Source: NORP181 sp047623555 (GTDB lineage: Bacteria; Pseudomonadota; Alphaproteobacteria; Rhodobacterales; Rhodobacteraceae). From it: DNA of 59,569 bases. The DNA lies in NCBI GenBank assembly GCA_047623555.1, contig JBLHMP010000013.1, positions 1 through 59,569 on the forward strand, in the 5' to 3' direction. The notes under the pieces were generated by a model. The model saw only the letters and a program-made list of their open reading frames with translations. It did not search any database and had not been told where the DNA came from. Below are positions 1-8,114 of the stretch, one piece after another; the first letter of the stretch is position 1, and every line of letters starts with the position of its first letter. Both the position numbers and the translations under genes were made by a program.

Positions 1-1
1 C

Positions 2-97
2 AAAGACTGGCGACGTATCGCCATGCGTTACGACAGATGCCCAAAGCTCTTCCTCTCAGCCATCGCGCTGGCCGCAATCGTCTTGTTTTGGTTATGA
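2..97 (+). mobile_element. 3' end of an IS5-family transposase gene (cut by window edge)
   Basis: An open frame from the window edge ends in a TGA at 95-97 and encodes KDWRRIAMRYDRCPKLF followed by an Ala-rich hydrophobic tail ending in LFWL. This is the typical C-terminus of IS5-family (IS427-like) transposases, which catalyse cut-and-paste movement of the element. The sequence GAGTCCTGACCCTAG at 96-110 overlaps the stop codon and looks like the right terminal inverted repeat, since elements of this family usually end within a few bases of the transposase stop. Only the last 31 codons are visible, so completeness, the left end and the target duplication cannot be judged. The family call rests on recall of the conserved tail. 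Confidence 0.8.
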
Positions 98-110
98 GTC
101 CTGACCCTAG
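96..110 (+). repeat. putative right terminal inverted repeat of the IS element
   Basis: GAGTCCTGACCCTAG sits directly at the transposase stop codon and resembles the terminal repeats of roseobacter IS5-type elements. The left copy lies outside the window, so the repeat cannot be confirmed by comparison. Confidence 0.55.
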
Positions 111-201
111 AGTGCTGCGCCGACCCGTTGAAACCGCCGGACAAAGTGTCCACAGTGCGAATGAAGGCATGTCGCACGTGGTGCTTGGGCATATTCGGCA
201 T

Positions 202-228
202 GGTGCGTCGACGTCGCACCCTCTTTTT
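202..228 (+). terminator. intrinsic terminator-like hairpin
   Basis: The arms GGTGCG (202-207) and CGCACC (215-220) enclose a 7-base loop and are followed by CTCTTTTT at 221-228. This is a textbook Rho-independent shape on the plus strand. No gene between the IS end and this site is convincing, so it probably belonged to a transcript whose gene was lost or to read-through from the IS. The rest of 98-368 shows no supportable gene. Confidence 0.6.
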
Positions 229-368
229 ACGAATCTTCAAGGTAGAATTTTCGCATTCCGTCTTAAAGCAAGCTAAATTGGTCGCATCTTCTCACGATTT
301 TGGATTGGAACCGCAGTTATCAATGACGCACGCCTAAGATTCAAAGTCTGACTAAAAGGAAGCATGCT

Positions 369-1112
369 ATGATCCTCTATCCAATGATTGAACTACTCGA
401 TGGCCGATGCGTAAGCCTAAATCGTGGTCGGACGGAGGAACCTCAGATTTGGCATGTCGATGTGGTGGAAAAGGCGAAAAGCTTTGCCAAGGCTGGCGCG
501 GAATGGCTGCAGATCACAGATTTCGATGCCATGTCAGGCGATGAGCGCAACTTGGATCTCATCCGCGAGATTATCCTGACAGTGGGCATTCCGGTGCAGC
601 TGGGTGGTGGCTTCCGAAGTTTGAAGCGCATCGCCGAGTGGATCGATAATGGCGTCGGGCGTATCATTGTCGGAACGCTGGCCTTGCATGAACCTGATCT
701 GGTCAAAGAGGCAGCCAAGCTTTACCCCGATCAAATTGTACTCGCGGTTGATGTCTATGAAGGCGTGGTCGTCAGCGATGGTTGGCGACAGAAAAGCGCC
801 TTTGCTCCTTCGGCATTTCTCAAAGCGTTTGCCAATGATCCATTAGCAGCGATCATCGTGACTGATATCGGTGCAGAGATAGGTGATGCAGAAGATAGCC
901 TTGCCCTGATCACGCAATTGGCCACCGAAGCGGGAACTCCAGTGATCGCGAGGGGCTTGACACGGACGCTTGATGACCTATCCCGTCTGAAATACGTGCC
1001 GTTCGTATCGGGGGCTTTGGTTGGACGCGCCTTGTTCGACCAAAGCATCGATTTGGAAGCTGCCTTAGAGGTCCTCAAGCCCGAAGTTGGGATTCGTGCT
1101 GAATTCATTTAA
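369..1112 (+). CDS. divergent HisA-like (beta/alpha)8 barrel protein
   Basis: The 247-residue product aligns along its length with HisA, the histidine-pathway isomerase of phosphoribosyl-formimino-AICAR-P. Barrel landmarks are present: VQLGGGFRS near residue 76, RIIVGTLAL near 98, the central Asp in LAVDVYEG near 127, TDIG near 165, and a C-terminal phosphate-site region ending in SGALVGRALF. It departs from true HisA at catalytic spots. The usual Asp8 (AIDL) is Glu8 in PMIELLDG, the TDISRDG-type loop reads TDIGAEIGD, and ASGG reads ARGL. The gene stands alone, with an AAAAGGAAG ribosome site and no other his genes nearby. It is probably a paralogue with another role, known from Rhodobacteraceae as HisA/HisF-related proteins of unknown function. 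Classical HisA activity is unlikely but not excluded. Confidence 0.8.
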   Translation: MILYPMIELLDGRCVSLNRGRTEEPQIWHVDVVEKAKSFAKAGAEWLQITDFDAMSGDERNLDLIREIILTVGIPVQLGGGFRSLKRIAEWIDNGVGRIIVGTLALHEPDLVKEAAKLYPDQIVLAVDVYEGVVVSDGWRQKSAFAPSAFLKAFANDPLAAIIVTDIGAEIGDAEDSLALITQLATEAGTPVIARGLTRTLDDLSRLKYVPFVSGALVGRALFDQSIDLEAALEVLKPEVGIRAEFI

Positions 1113-1495
1113 TACAGTAGTGGCGGATTAACGGTCTACTGGCCGCTCAGGTCTGCGGTGTTGCGGGTGACCGATCGTTCGTTCAACTCTATAGTTTTGG
1201 TTTCTTTGGTATAGCGAAGATTCGGTGTGAAAGCAGCAAAAGTAGGCTTTCCACCCAAGGTGGAGGAAGCCTCACCTGAAATGGCGGGACTTGCGCACTT
1301 GTGATGAACGGCAGAAAAACCCGCATTGCCACCGTAAGTACAAGTCGAAGGGAACGGCTCATTCCCGCCCTTTTTGACGTCGAATGAGTGCTGGCAAACC
1401 GAAGTCACAATGTGATGACCGCTCTTGTCATCACGACACAATTCGACAATTCTAGATCATCTGCACCAATCGCTTCTTCGCGTCGGTGTCACCCT
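1113..1495. other. intergenic stretch with one imperfect hairpin, no supportable gene
   Basis: No reading frame here has recognisable protein character. The only structure I see is an imperfect stem at 1244-1272, where AGGCTTTCCACC faces GGTGGAGGAAGCCT across a CAA loop with a two-base bulge. It lacks a following T run, so it is not a good terminator. The stretch joins the HisA-like gene to a gene fragment and may itself be scrambled remnant DNA. Confidence 0.5.
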
Positions 1496-1870
1496 CGCCG
1501 CCTTGTGTTCGCAACACCTGTTGACCGGACCATTCACCTTGCGCGCCAAAGGCACGCAGTTGTATTTCTGGATACGTTCATTTGCAATGCCCACACAACG
1601 GCTGCTGCGGCATTATGGATGGGAGTTTCTGCAATTACGAAACCATGCCAAGCTTTTGCTTCGCGCGTCGCTGCAAGCCTTCTGAACGCCCTGGGTCTCG
1701 ACGAACTGATTGTCAAAACGAACGAAGACTATGTTGAATTGGCCTGCCGCCTTGCTGAGGGTAAGAGCTTTTTTATCAGTCTCAAAGACAAGGTTGTTTC
1801 TAACCAGCAGAGCACAGCTTTGTTCAATACCGACGATTACACCTGTGCTCTTGAACATGGATTCTGTTAA
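1496..1870 (+). pseudogene. C-terminal fragment of an O-GlcNAc-transferase (SPINDLY-type, GT41) gene
   Basis: About 124 residues starting RRLVFATPV and continuing through IHLARQRHAVVFLDTF, NAHTTAAAALWMGV, FASRVAASLLNALGLDELI and DYVELACRLA match the last part of bacterial TPR-linked GT41 glycosyltransferases. Those proteins transfer UDP-sugars to Ser/Thr and normally have 500-800 residues with N-terminal TPRs. Everything upstream of this block is missing: the frame opens about 108 bases earlier but its residues there do not fit the family. The nucleotide-binding HTTAxxALWMGV stretch and the natural C-terminus are intact, with no internal stop, so the decay may be recent. Together with the IS end and the truncated ABC gene it marks a rearranged edge. 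A functional short protein is unlikely. Confidence 0.75.
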
Positions 1871-2061
1871 AACCTTGAGCAAAAGACGCTAAAACGCGGG
1901 CCAATCGCATTTTGATCGTTTCCGGTACAGCGTGAAAGTAATGGTCGGCAAAGCCTCAAACCATCAGGATGAACGCAATGGGCCGGATATGCATCAGGCA
2001 GTTCTCGACATGACATGTGGCTACCGAATACCTGATAACATCACTGATCCCGGTGATGCTT

Positions 2062-3288
2062 ATGCGCCAGCGCGTTGTGATCGCTTTGGCGCTGTGTACC
2101 GACCCTGATCTGATCATCGCGGATGAACCGACAACGGCGTTGGATGTCGCGGTGCAAAGTCAGGTTCTTGGGCTGATCCGCCGTCTGGCAGATACCCGTC
2201 AGATCGGGTTCCTGCTGATCACCCACGACATCGGCGTCATCGCCCAAGTGGCTGATAGGGTGACGGTGTTACGGCACGGCACGGTCATGGAAACCGGCCC
2301 GACAGCACAGGTTTTGGGCAAACCGAAAAATCCATATACCGTTGGTCTGATGAGCGCTGTGCCGCCGCTTGATCGTCGTCTTGAGCGGTTTTTGCTGTCC
2401 GGAGAGGATCGGAATGCGTCGGTCAATACTGGCGCATCCAAAGGATATGAGGCTGAAAAATGGCTGCTTGCAGGGCAGAAAGACCCTGCAAAAGGCCTGA
2501 CCATTGACGGGCTGACGGTTCGGTTTATCGGCGCCCGAAGGTTGATTCTTCGTAAACCTGAGCCGTTTATTGCGCTGAATGATGTCTTGCTGCATGTAAA
2601 ACCCGGTACGATTATGGGGCTTGTCGGGGAAAGCGGGTCAGGAAAATCAACGCTGGCCAAGACGATTACCGGCCTGATTCAACCGTCCTCGGGACATATG
2701 CGATTGCAGGATATCGATTTGCCATCAGGCAAGCCCCGGAGCCGCAATCACCCTTCGTGCAGGTTGATCCAAATGGTGTTCCAAGACCCGTTCTCGAGCC
2801 TGAATGCACGCCATCGCATCGGCTATATTCTGGGTGAACCGCTGCGTTATTATGGGTTTGAGCCGCACGCAGAACCGCGACGGAAACTGGTTGCGAACAT
2901 GCTGGAACTGGTCGGTCTGACACCTGATGCAATCGACAAATATCCGCACCAGTTTTCTGGTGGCCAACGGCAACGGATCGCCGTGGCGCGGGCTCTATTG
3001 GCGCGGCCCAAATTCCTGATCTGTGATGAGCCGACCTCGGCGCTTGATGTGTCGATACAGGCACAGATATTGAATCTGTTTAAGGATTTGCAGGTGACGT
3101 TTGGCCTTAGCATCCTGTTTATCAGCCATAATCTGGCGGTGGTGCGGCAGATGGCCGATGACGTTACCGTGCTGCGCAACGGCAAAGTTGAGGAAAGCGG
3201 CAGCGTCGAGGATGTCTTTGAACGTCCCCGCGCCACCTATACCAAAGAGTTGCTGGCGCTGACGCCGGTGACGCCAAGCGACTGGTAG
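2062..3288 (+). pseudogene. 5'-truncated dipeptide/oligopeptide ABC transporter ATPase (DppD-DppF fusion type)
   Basis: Roseobacter dipeptide importers often have one protein carrying two ATPase domains. Here the first domain begins only at MRQRVVIALAL, the residues directly after the LSGG signature. Its Walker A, Q-loop and signature are gone, while DEPTTALDV, the H-loop (LLITHDIG) and the family tail KNPYTVGLM remain. The second domain is complete: Walker A GESGSGKSTLAKT, signature FSGGQRQRIAVARALL, Walker B FLICDEPTSALDV and H-loop ILFISHNL. The open frame starts at 2017, but 2017-2061 encodes residues unlike the family. No binding protein or permease lies nearby. The break inside the signature motif argues for a deletion or rearrangement; a half-functional ATPase from an internal start is possible but unlikely. 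Confidence 0.8.
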
Positions 3289-3300
3289 CGGATGATGCGA

Positions 3301-3948
3301 TTACCGCGGCAGCATACTCGCCGCACGTGCCAGAGCTTCGATTTTTGACCAGCTTTTAGCGGCGATTAGATCAGTTGGTGCGACCCAGCTTCCTCCGGCG
3401 CAGACCACGTTTGGCAGGCTAAGATATTGCGCTGCATTGCCCGGCTTAATACCACCTGTTGGGCAGAACGAGATATGCGGCAAGGGCGCGCCGATTGATC
3501 CAAGGGCAGGGGCGCCGCCAATGGCCTCGGCGGGAAAGAATTTTAGCATATTATAGCCACGTTCAGACAGGCGCATGGCCTCGCTGGCGGTGGCGGCGCC
3601 GGGCAGCAACGGCAGCTCTTCTTCTTCGCAGGCGGCCAATAGAATGTCGGTGGCGCCAGGGGACACGCCGAACTGTGCGCCCGCAGCTTTTGCCGCGCGC
3701 ACGTCTTGGGGGGTAAGCAACGTGCCAGCCCCAACAACGCCGCCAGGAATCTTGGCCATTTCGCGGATCACATCAAGCGCGGCAGGGGTGCGCAATGTCA
3801 CCTCAAGCGCGGGCAGGTGGCCCGCAACCAACGCTTCGGCCAAAGCGCGCGCGATTGAGGCGTCATGGACGACCAGAACCGGGATAATTGGCGCAAGATC
3901 ACAAATGTCACGCGCGCGGGCGCTGGCGTTTTCTGGGGTTAGGGTCAA
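3301..3948 (-). CDS. eda: 2-dehydro-3-deoxy-6-phosphogluconate (KDPG) aldolase
   Basis: The 215-residue enzyme splits KDPG into pyruvate and glyceraldehyde 3-phosphate, the last step of the Entner-Doudoroff pathway. Class I aldolase signatures are present: Glu in LEVTLRT, the GAGTLL strand, the Schiff-base Lys in MLKFFPAE and the phosphate site FCPTGGI. The start is a TTG at 3948-3946: it lies 4 bases past the edd stop, has GGAG about ten bases upstream, and gives the normal family length. Longer readings in the same frame would run through the edd coding region. It is cotranscribed with edd, probably under the operator at 5793-5808. Confidence 0.93.
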   Translation of the reverse strand: MTLTPENASARARDICDLAPIIPVLVVHDASIARALAEALVAGHLPALEVTLRTPAALDVIREMAKIPGGVVGAGTLLTPQDVRAAKAAGAQFGVSPGATDILLAACEEEELPLLPGAATASEAMRLSERGYNMLKFFPAEAIGGAPALGSIGAPLPHISFCPTGGIKPGNAAQYLSLPNVVCAGGSWVAPTDLIAAKSWSKIEALARAASMLPR

Positions 3949-3952
3949 AGTC

Positions 3953-5761
3953 TTAGTCTCCGAATACGGTTGCGCCAGTGTCGGCTGAACAAATAGTGCG
4001 CCGGAACATTTCAAACAATTCCCGACCGGTACCGGTCGCATTGCCTGATAGATCCGCTGTGGCAGGGCTACGATCATCAAGGTTAACGTCCAACACATCC
4101 AACGTTCCGCTGGTTGCGTCCAGACGCACAATATCGCCGTCCCGTATAAGGGAAATCGGCCCGCCGTCCAGCGCCTCGGGGCAGACATGGATTGCGGCAG
4201 GCACTTTGCCCGAGGCCCCGGACATGCGCCCGTCGGTGACCAACGCCACCTTAAATCCGCGCCCTTGCAGGATCGACAGCAACGGCGTCAGGCTGTGCAA
4301 TTCCGGCATGCCGTTGGCTTTGGGGCCTTGAAACCGGATCACAACAATGGTGTCGCCAGTGAATTCACCGGCTTTGAACGCGGCTTTGACGGCATTCTGG
4401 TCGTGAAATATACGGGCCGGGGCCTCGATGATATGATGTTCGGGCGCGACCGCAGAAACCTTCATTACAGCGGTGCCTAGATTGCCGCCAAGGCGTTTCA
4501 AGCCACCTGTGGGTTGAAAGGGGGCGGCCGCCGGGCGCAGGATCGCGGCGTTTAGCGATATGCCGGTTCCGGGTTCCCAGATCAGATCTCCGTCTTTCAG
4601 TTTCGGCTCGTGTGTATAATGCGCCAGGCCATGCCCGGCGATTGTATTGGTGTCGGGATGCAGCAACCCGGCCCCCAGCAATTCGCCGATCAAATAGCCA
4701 AGGCCACCCGCCGCATGGAAATGGTTCACATCCGCCAGACCGTTGGGATAAACACGGGCCATCAACGGGGTGACTTCGGAGAGGTCGGAAAAATCCTGCC
4801 AGTCAAGGATGATGCCACCAGCGCGTGCCATCGCCACCAGATGGATCAGCAGATTGGTCGAGCCGCCAGTCGTGTTTAACCCGACGATGCCGTTCACAAA
4901 GGCACGTTCGTCCAGCACATCACAGACCGGAGTATAACTGTCACCCAAGGCGCTAAGGTTCAGCGCGGTTTGTGCGCCGTGCCGGGTTAGGGCATTGCGC
5001 AGATCGGTGTTTGGGGTGACAAAGCTTGACCCCGGCAGGTGCAGGCCCATGAACTCCATCAACATCTGGTTGGTGTTGGCAGTGCCGTAGAATGTGCAGG
5101 TTCCTGGCCCGTGATAGGCGGCCATTTCGGCAGCCATCAATGCCTTGCGATCCACCTCGCCGGTGGCGAATTTTTGGCGCACTTTGGCCTTTTCGTCGTT
5201 GGCCAAACCGCTGGTCATGGGACCGGCGGGCAGGAACACGGCTGGCAGGTGACCAAAGCTTTGCGCGGCAATGACCAGACCGGGCACGATCTTGTCGCAG
5301 ACACCCAAATAGACCACCGCGTCAAAGGTGTTGTGGCTTAACGCGATGCCGGTGGCCATGGCAATGACATCGCGGGAAAACAGGCTTAGCTCCATGCCTG
5401 CTTCGCCTTGGGTGACACCGTCACACATGGCAGGCACACCGCCCGCCACCTGTGCGGTGGCACCGATATCGCGCGCCGCAGCGCGGATTTGATCGGGGTA
5501 GGTTTCAAATGGCTGATGCGCTGACAGCATGTCGTTATATGTGGTGATGATGCCCAGATTGCCGGTGCTTCCCGCGGCGAGTTGGGACTGATCCGGGCCT
5601 GCTGCGGCAAAGGCATGTGCCTGCCCACTACAGGACAGATGCGCCCGGTTGGGGCCTTTGCCCTTGGCGGTGCGCATCCGCGCAAGATAGGGTTCGCGGG
5701 TTGCGGCGCTGCGTTTGATAATACGGTCAGTAACCCGCGTAAGGGTGGCGTTGATCGACAT
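3953..5761 (-). CDS. edd: 6-phosphogluconate dehydratase
   Basis: The 602-residue enzyme dehydrates 6-phosphogluconate to KDPG. It belongs to the IlvD/Edd Fe-S dehydratases. Cluster ligands are seen in AMCDGVTQGEAGM and YLGVCDKI, with further family blocks GTCTFYGTANTNQM, NTTGGSTNLLIHL and TDGRMSGASGKVPAAIHV. I place the start at the ATG at 5761, giving MSINATLTRV and the usual length; an in-frame upstream ATG would add about 32 residues that lack family similarity. eda follows four bases after the stop. zwf and pgl are not in the window, so the glucose branch must be encoded elsewhere. A 16-bp operator-like palindrome lies 32 bases before the start. Confidence 0.95.
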   Translation of the reverse strand: MSINATLTRVTDRIIKRSAATREPYLARMRTAKGKGPNRAHLSCSGQAHAFAAAGPDQSQLAAGSTGNLGIITTYNDMLSAHQPFETYPDQIRAAARDIGATAQVAGGVPAMCDGVTQGEAGMELSLFSRDVIAMATGIALSHNTFDAVVYLGVCDKIVPGLVIAAQSFGHLPAVFLPAGPMTSGLANDEKAKVRQKFATGEVDRKALMAAEMAAYHGPGTCTFYGTANTNQMLMEFMGLHLPGSSFVTPNTDLRNALTRHGAQTALNLSALGDSYTPVCDVLDERAFVNGIVGLNTTGGSTNLLIHLVAMARAGGIILDWQDFSDLSEVTPLMARVYPNGLADVNHFHAAGGLGYLIGELLGAGLLHPDTNTIAGHGLAHYTHEPKLKDGDLIWEPGTGISLNAAILRPAAAPFQPTGGLKRLGGNLGTAVMKVSAVAPEHHIIEAPARIFHDQNAVKAAFKAGEFTGDTIVVIRFQGPKANGMPELHSLTPLLSILQGRGFKVALVTDGRMSGASGKVPAAIHVCPEALDGGPISLIRDGDIVRLDATSGTLDVLDVNLDDRSPATADLSGNATGTGRELFEMFRRTICSADTGATVFGD

Positions 5762-5792
5762 TTCTGGAAATCCGTTGCTAAATAGCTGAGGT

Positions 5793-5808
5793 ATGATAGC
5801 GCTAACAT
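5793..5808 (-). promoter_or_regulatory. operator-like palindrome upstream of edd-eda
   Basis: Read in the direction of edd the site is ATGTTAGCGCTATCAT, a near-perfect 16-bp palindrome with a central GC step, ending 31 bases before the edd ATG. The same sequence with a single base change lies upstream of gap at 42864-42879. The form fits LacI/GntR-type sugar regulators. The LacI-family regulator CceR of Rhodobacter sphaeroides controls Entner-Doudoroff and gap genes and is a candidate, but I cannot verify its published motif here. Confidence 0.7.
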
Positions 5809-6026
5809 AAGGGTTTTTATGATTCCCGGCAATCGGCGTTTTTGCCGCATGGGGCACGCGGAAAATTTCAAATTGTCAGGCTCGGTTTCTTTGAAAGGAA
5901 ACGGTTGCGTCGACGAGGTTGGGATGCTGAATTTTACTCAGTTGATGCCGAATCCATTTGCAAGGTCGGCCCAACTCGTTCTAGCGTGTCAAAAAAATGT
6001 GGCACTTTTTGGAGTCCAATAGACAC

Positions 6027-8114
6027 ATGGGCAAACCTTCAATTCAGATGGGCGTGGATATCGGCGGTACCTTTACTGACGTGGTCGTCGAGGTCGGTCC
6101 AAAGCAGTTCTCAACCAAGGTCTTAACGACCTATTCCGCCCCAGAGGACGCGATTATTCAGGGTATGCAAGAGGTCTGCGAGCAGGCCGGGATTGCAACG
6201 TCTGACATCAGTCAAATCATCCACGGAACGACTTTGGCCACCAATGCGCTGATCGAACGGCGCGGTGCGCGTACCGCATTGATCACGACGCTAGGGTTTC
6301 GCGATGTCATCGAGATGCGCACCGAAAGTCGGTTTGAGCAGTATGACCTGAACCTGAAACTGCCCGACCCGTTGTTGCCGCGTCAGCATCGTTATGTTGT
6401 GCGCGAACGCATCAACGCGGCGGGTGAGGTTCTCATTCCGCTTGATCGGAGCGACGTGGAGCAGGTCGTCGATGACATTCGCATCGCCGGGTTTGACAGC
6501 ATCGCGGTGGGGTTGATCCATTCCTATCTGAACGGTGACCATGAGCAGATGGTGCGCGAGGTGATAGCCGACAAAATACCCGACGCGATGGTGTCTTTGT
6601 CCAGCGAAGTTTCGCCGCAAATGCGCGAATATGAACGGTTCAATACCGTGGTGGCCAACGCCTATATCAAGCCGCTGATGAAAAGCTATTTGGGGCGGCT
6701 AAAGGGGCGGTTGTTGGACGCCGGGGCAGAGTGTTCGATTTTCCTGATGCATTCGGGCGGCGGCATTATTTCGCTGGAAAGCGCCGCGGAATTTCCTGTG
6801 CGTCTGGTTGAATCCGGGCCTGCCGGAGGCGCTGTTTTTGCCGCCCATATTGCGGCGCGTTATGGGCTGGATAAGGTGCTGTCGTTTGATATGGGCGGCA
6901 CCACGGCCAAGATTTGCCTGATCAAGAACCAATCCCCCAAAACCAGCCGCGTGTTCGAAGTTGCGCGGGCGTATCGGTTCAAAAAGGGCTCTGGCATGCC
7001 GATCTCAATCCCGGTTATCGACATGGTCGAAATTGGCGCGGGCGGTGGATCATTGGCGCATGTGGATAGTATGCGGCAAATCCGGGTTGGACCGGAATCA
7101 GCCGGATCAGAACCCGGCCCGGCCTGTTATGGGCGCGGCGGTTTGCGCCCTGCGGTGACCGACGCCGATCTGGTGTTGGGCAAGCTGGACGCCGATAATT
7201 TCGCCGGTGGAACGATCCGGCTGGATACGGCCAGTGCAGCGACAGCGCTGGAACGTGAACTGGGTGAAACGCTGGGCATGGACGCACAAGAGGCCGCCTT
7301 TGGTCTGGCCGAAGTGGTTGATGAAAACATGGCCAATGCCGCCCGCGTTCATGCGGTGGAAAATGGCGAAGACCTTGCCGAATACACCATGATTGCCTTT
7401 GGCGGTGCTGCGCCTTTGCACGCCGGTCGGTTGTGCGAAAAGCTGGGCGTGGGGCGGTTTCTGGTGCCTCCGGGGGCTGGCGTTGGGTCGGCGATCGGGT
7501 TCCTGCGGGCTCCGTTCAGTTTTGAGGCCAATCGCAGCATTTACATGCGCCTGTCGGATTTTGACAGCGATACGGTGCGCCATCTGATGGATGAATTGCA
7601 GTCAGAGGCGACGCAATTTGTGCGGTCTTGTGATGCGCAGGCGGACATCATCCCGGAATTCAAAATATATATGCGCTATACTGGGCAAGGCTGGGAAATC
7701 CCGGTGATCCTAAGCGAAGAACAGGCCAAAGCGCCCGACGCCGACACGTTTCACCGGTTGTTTGAGGCCGACTATCAGGCGCTATTTGGTAGGGTTGTCA
7801 CCGGTATGGACGTTGAAATTACCGTCTGGGCGGTGAACGCCACGACTTTGGTACCACCGGTCGACAGGATCGAATTGGCGGCGGCTGGCGACGCGATCAC
7901 CAGCGGCGAAAGCCGCCCGGTTTTTGACGCGGCCCTTGGCAAACCAGTCGCATCCGCAATTAGCCATCGCAGTGCGCTGGCCGTCGGCGATACTGTCCAA
8001 GGCCCTGCCGTTATCGCCGAGGACGAAACCACCATCATCCTGCCAAGCAGTTGTCACGCGATACGGCAATCTGACGGCTGCATCGACATATCGGTTACGA
8101 GGGCACGCGCATGA
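6027..8114 (+). CDS. hyuA: hydantoinase/oxoprolinase family subunit A (ATP-dependent N-methylhydantoinase type)
   Basis: The 695-residue protein has the sugar-kinase/Hsp70-like ATPase fold of hydantoinase A subunits. The N-terminal phosphate loop is MGVDIGGTFTDVVVEV, followed by IIHGTTLATNALIERRGA, the second phosphate region SFDMGGTTAKICLI, and GAGGGSLA and GPESAGSEPGPACYG. With HyuB it forms an enzyme that opens hydantoin, oxoproline or related rings using ATP; acetone carboxylase is another relative, so the substrate is open. ATG 6027 is chosen because GGAG lies 13 bases upstream and the family starts just before the phosphate loop; a GTG-like or ATG start ten codons earlier is possible. 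Its stop overlaps hyuB by four bases. Confidence 0.88.
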   Translation: MGKPSIQMGVDIGGTFTDVVVEVGPKQFSTKVLTTYSAPEDAIIQGMQEVCEQAGIATSDISQIIHGTTLATNALIERRGARTALITTLGFRDVIEMRTESRFEQYDLNLKLPDPLLPRQHRYVVRERINAAGEVLIPLDRSDVEQVVDDIRIAGFDSIAVGLIHSYLNGDHEQMVREVIADKIPDAMVSLSSEVSPQMREYERFNTVVANAYIKPLMKSYLGRLKGRLLDAGAECSIFLMHSGGGIISLESAAEFPVRLVESGPAGGAVFAAHIAARYGLDKVLSFDMGGTTAKICLIKNQSPKTSRVFEVARAYRFKKGSGMPISIPVIDMVEIGAGGGSLAHVDSMRQIRVGPESAGSEPGPACYGRGGLRPAVTDADLVLGKLDADNFAGGTIRLDTASAATALERELGETLGMDAQEAAFGLAEVVDENMANAARVHAVENGEDLAEYTMIAFGGAAPLHAGRLCEKLGVGRFLVPPGAGVGSAIGFLRAPFSFEANRSIYMRLSDFDSDTVRHLMDELQSEATQFVRSCDAQADIIPEFKIYMRYTGQGWEIPVILSEEQAKAPDADTFHRLFEADYQALFGRVVTGMDVEITVWAVNATTLVPPVDRIELAAAGDAITSGESRPVFDAALGKPVASAISHRSALAVGDTVQGPAVIAEDETTIILPSSCHAIRQSDGCIDISVTRARA

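Noticed and set aside
128..337. Short plus-strand frame after the IS end
   Set aside because: It reads through the terminator hairpin and has no recognisable features.
1136..1441. 101-residue minus-strand frame and overlapping plus-strand frames
   Set aside because: No domain, no ribosome site, and atypical residue mix; the stretch looks like remnant DNA.
3949..4188. N-terminal extension of the KDPG aldolase
   Set aside because: The extension would lie wholly in the edd coding region and lacks similarity; TTG 3948 with GGAG upstream gives the normal protein.
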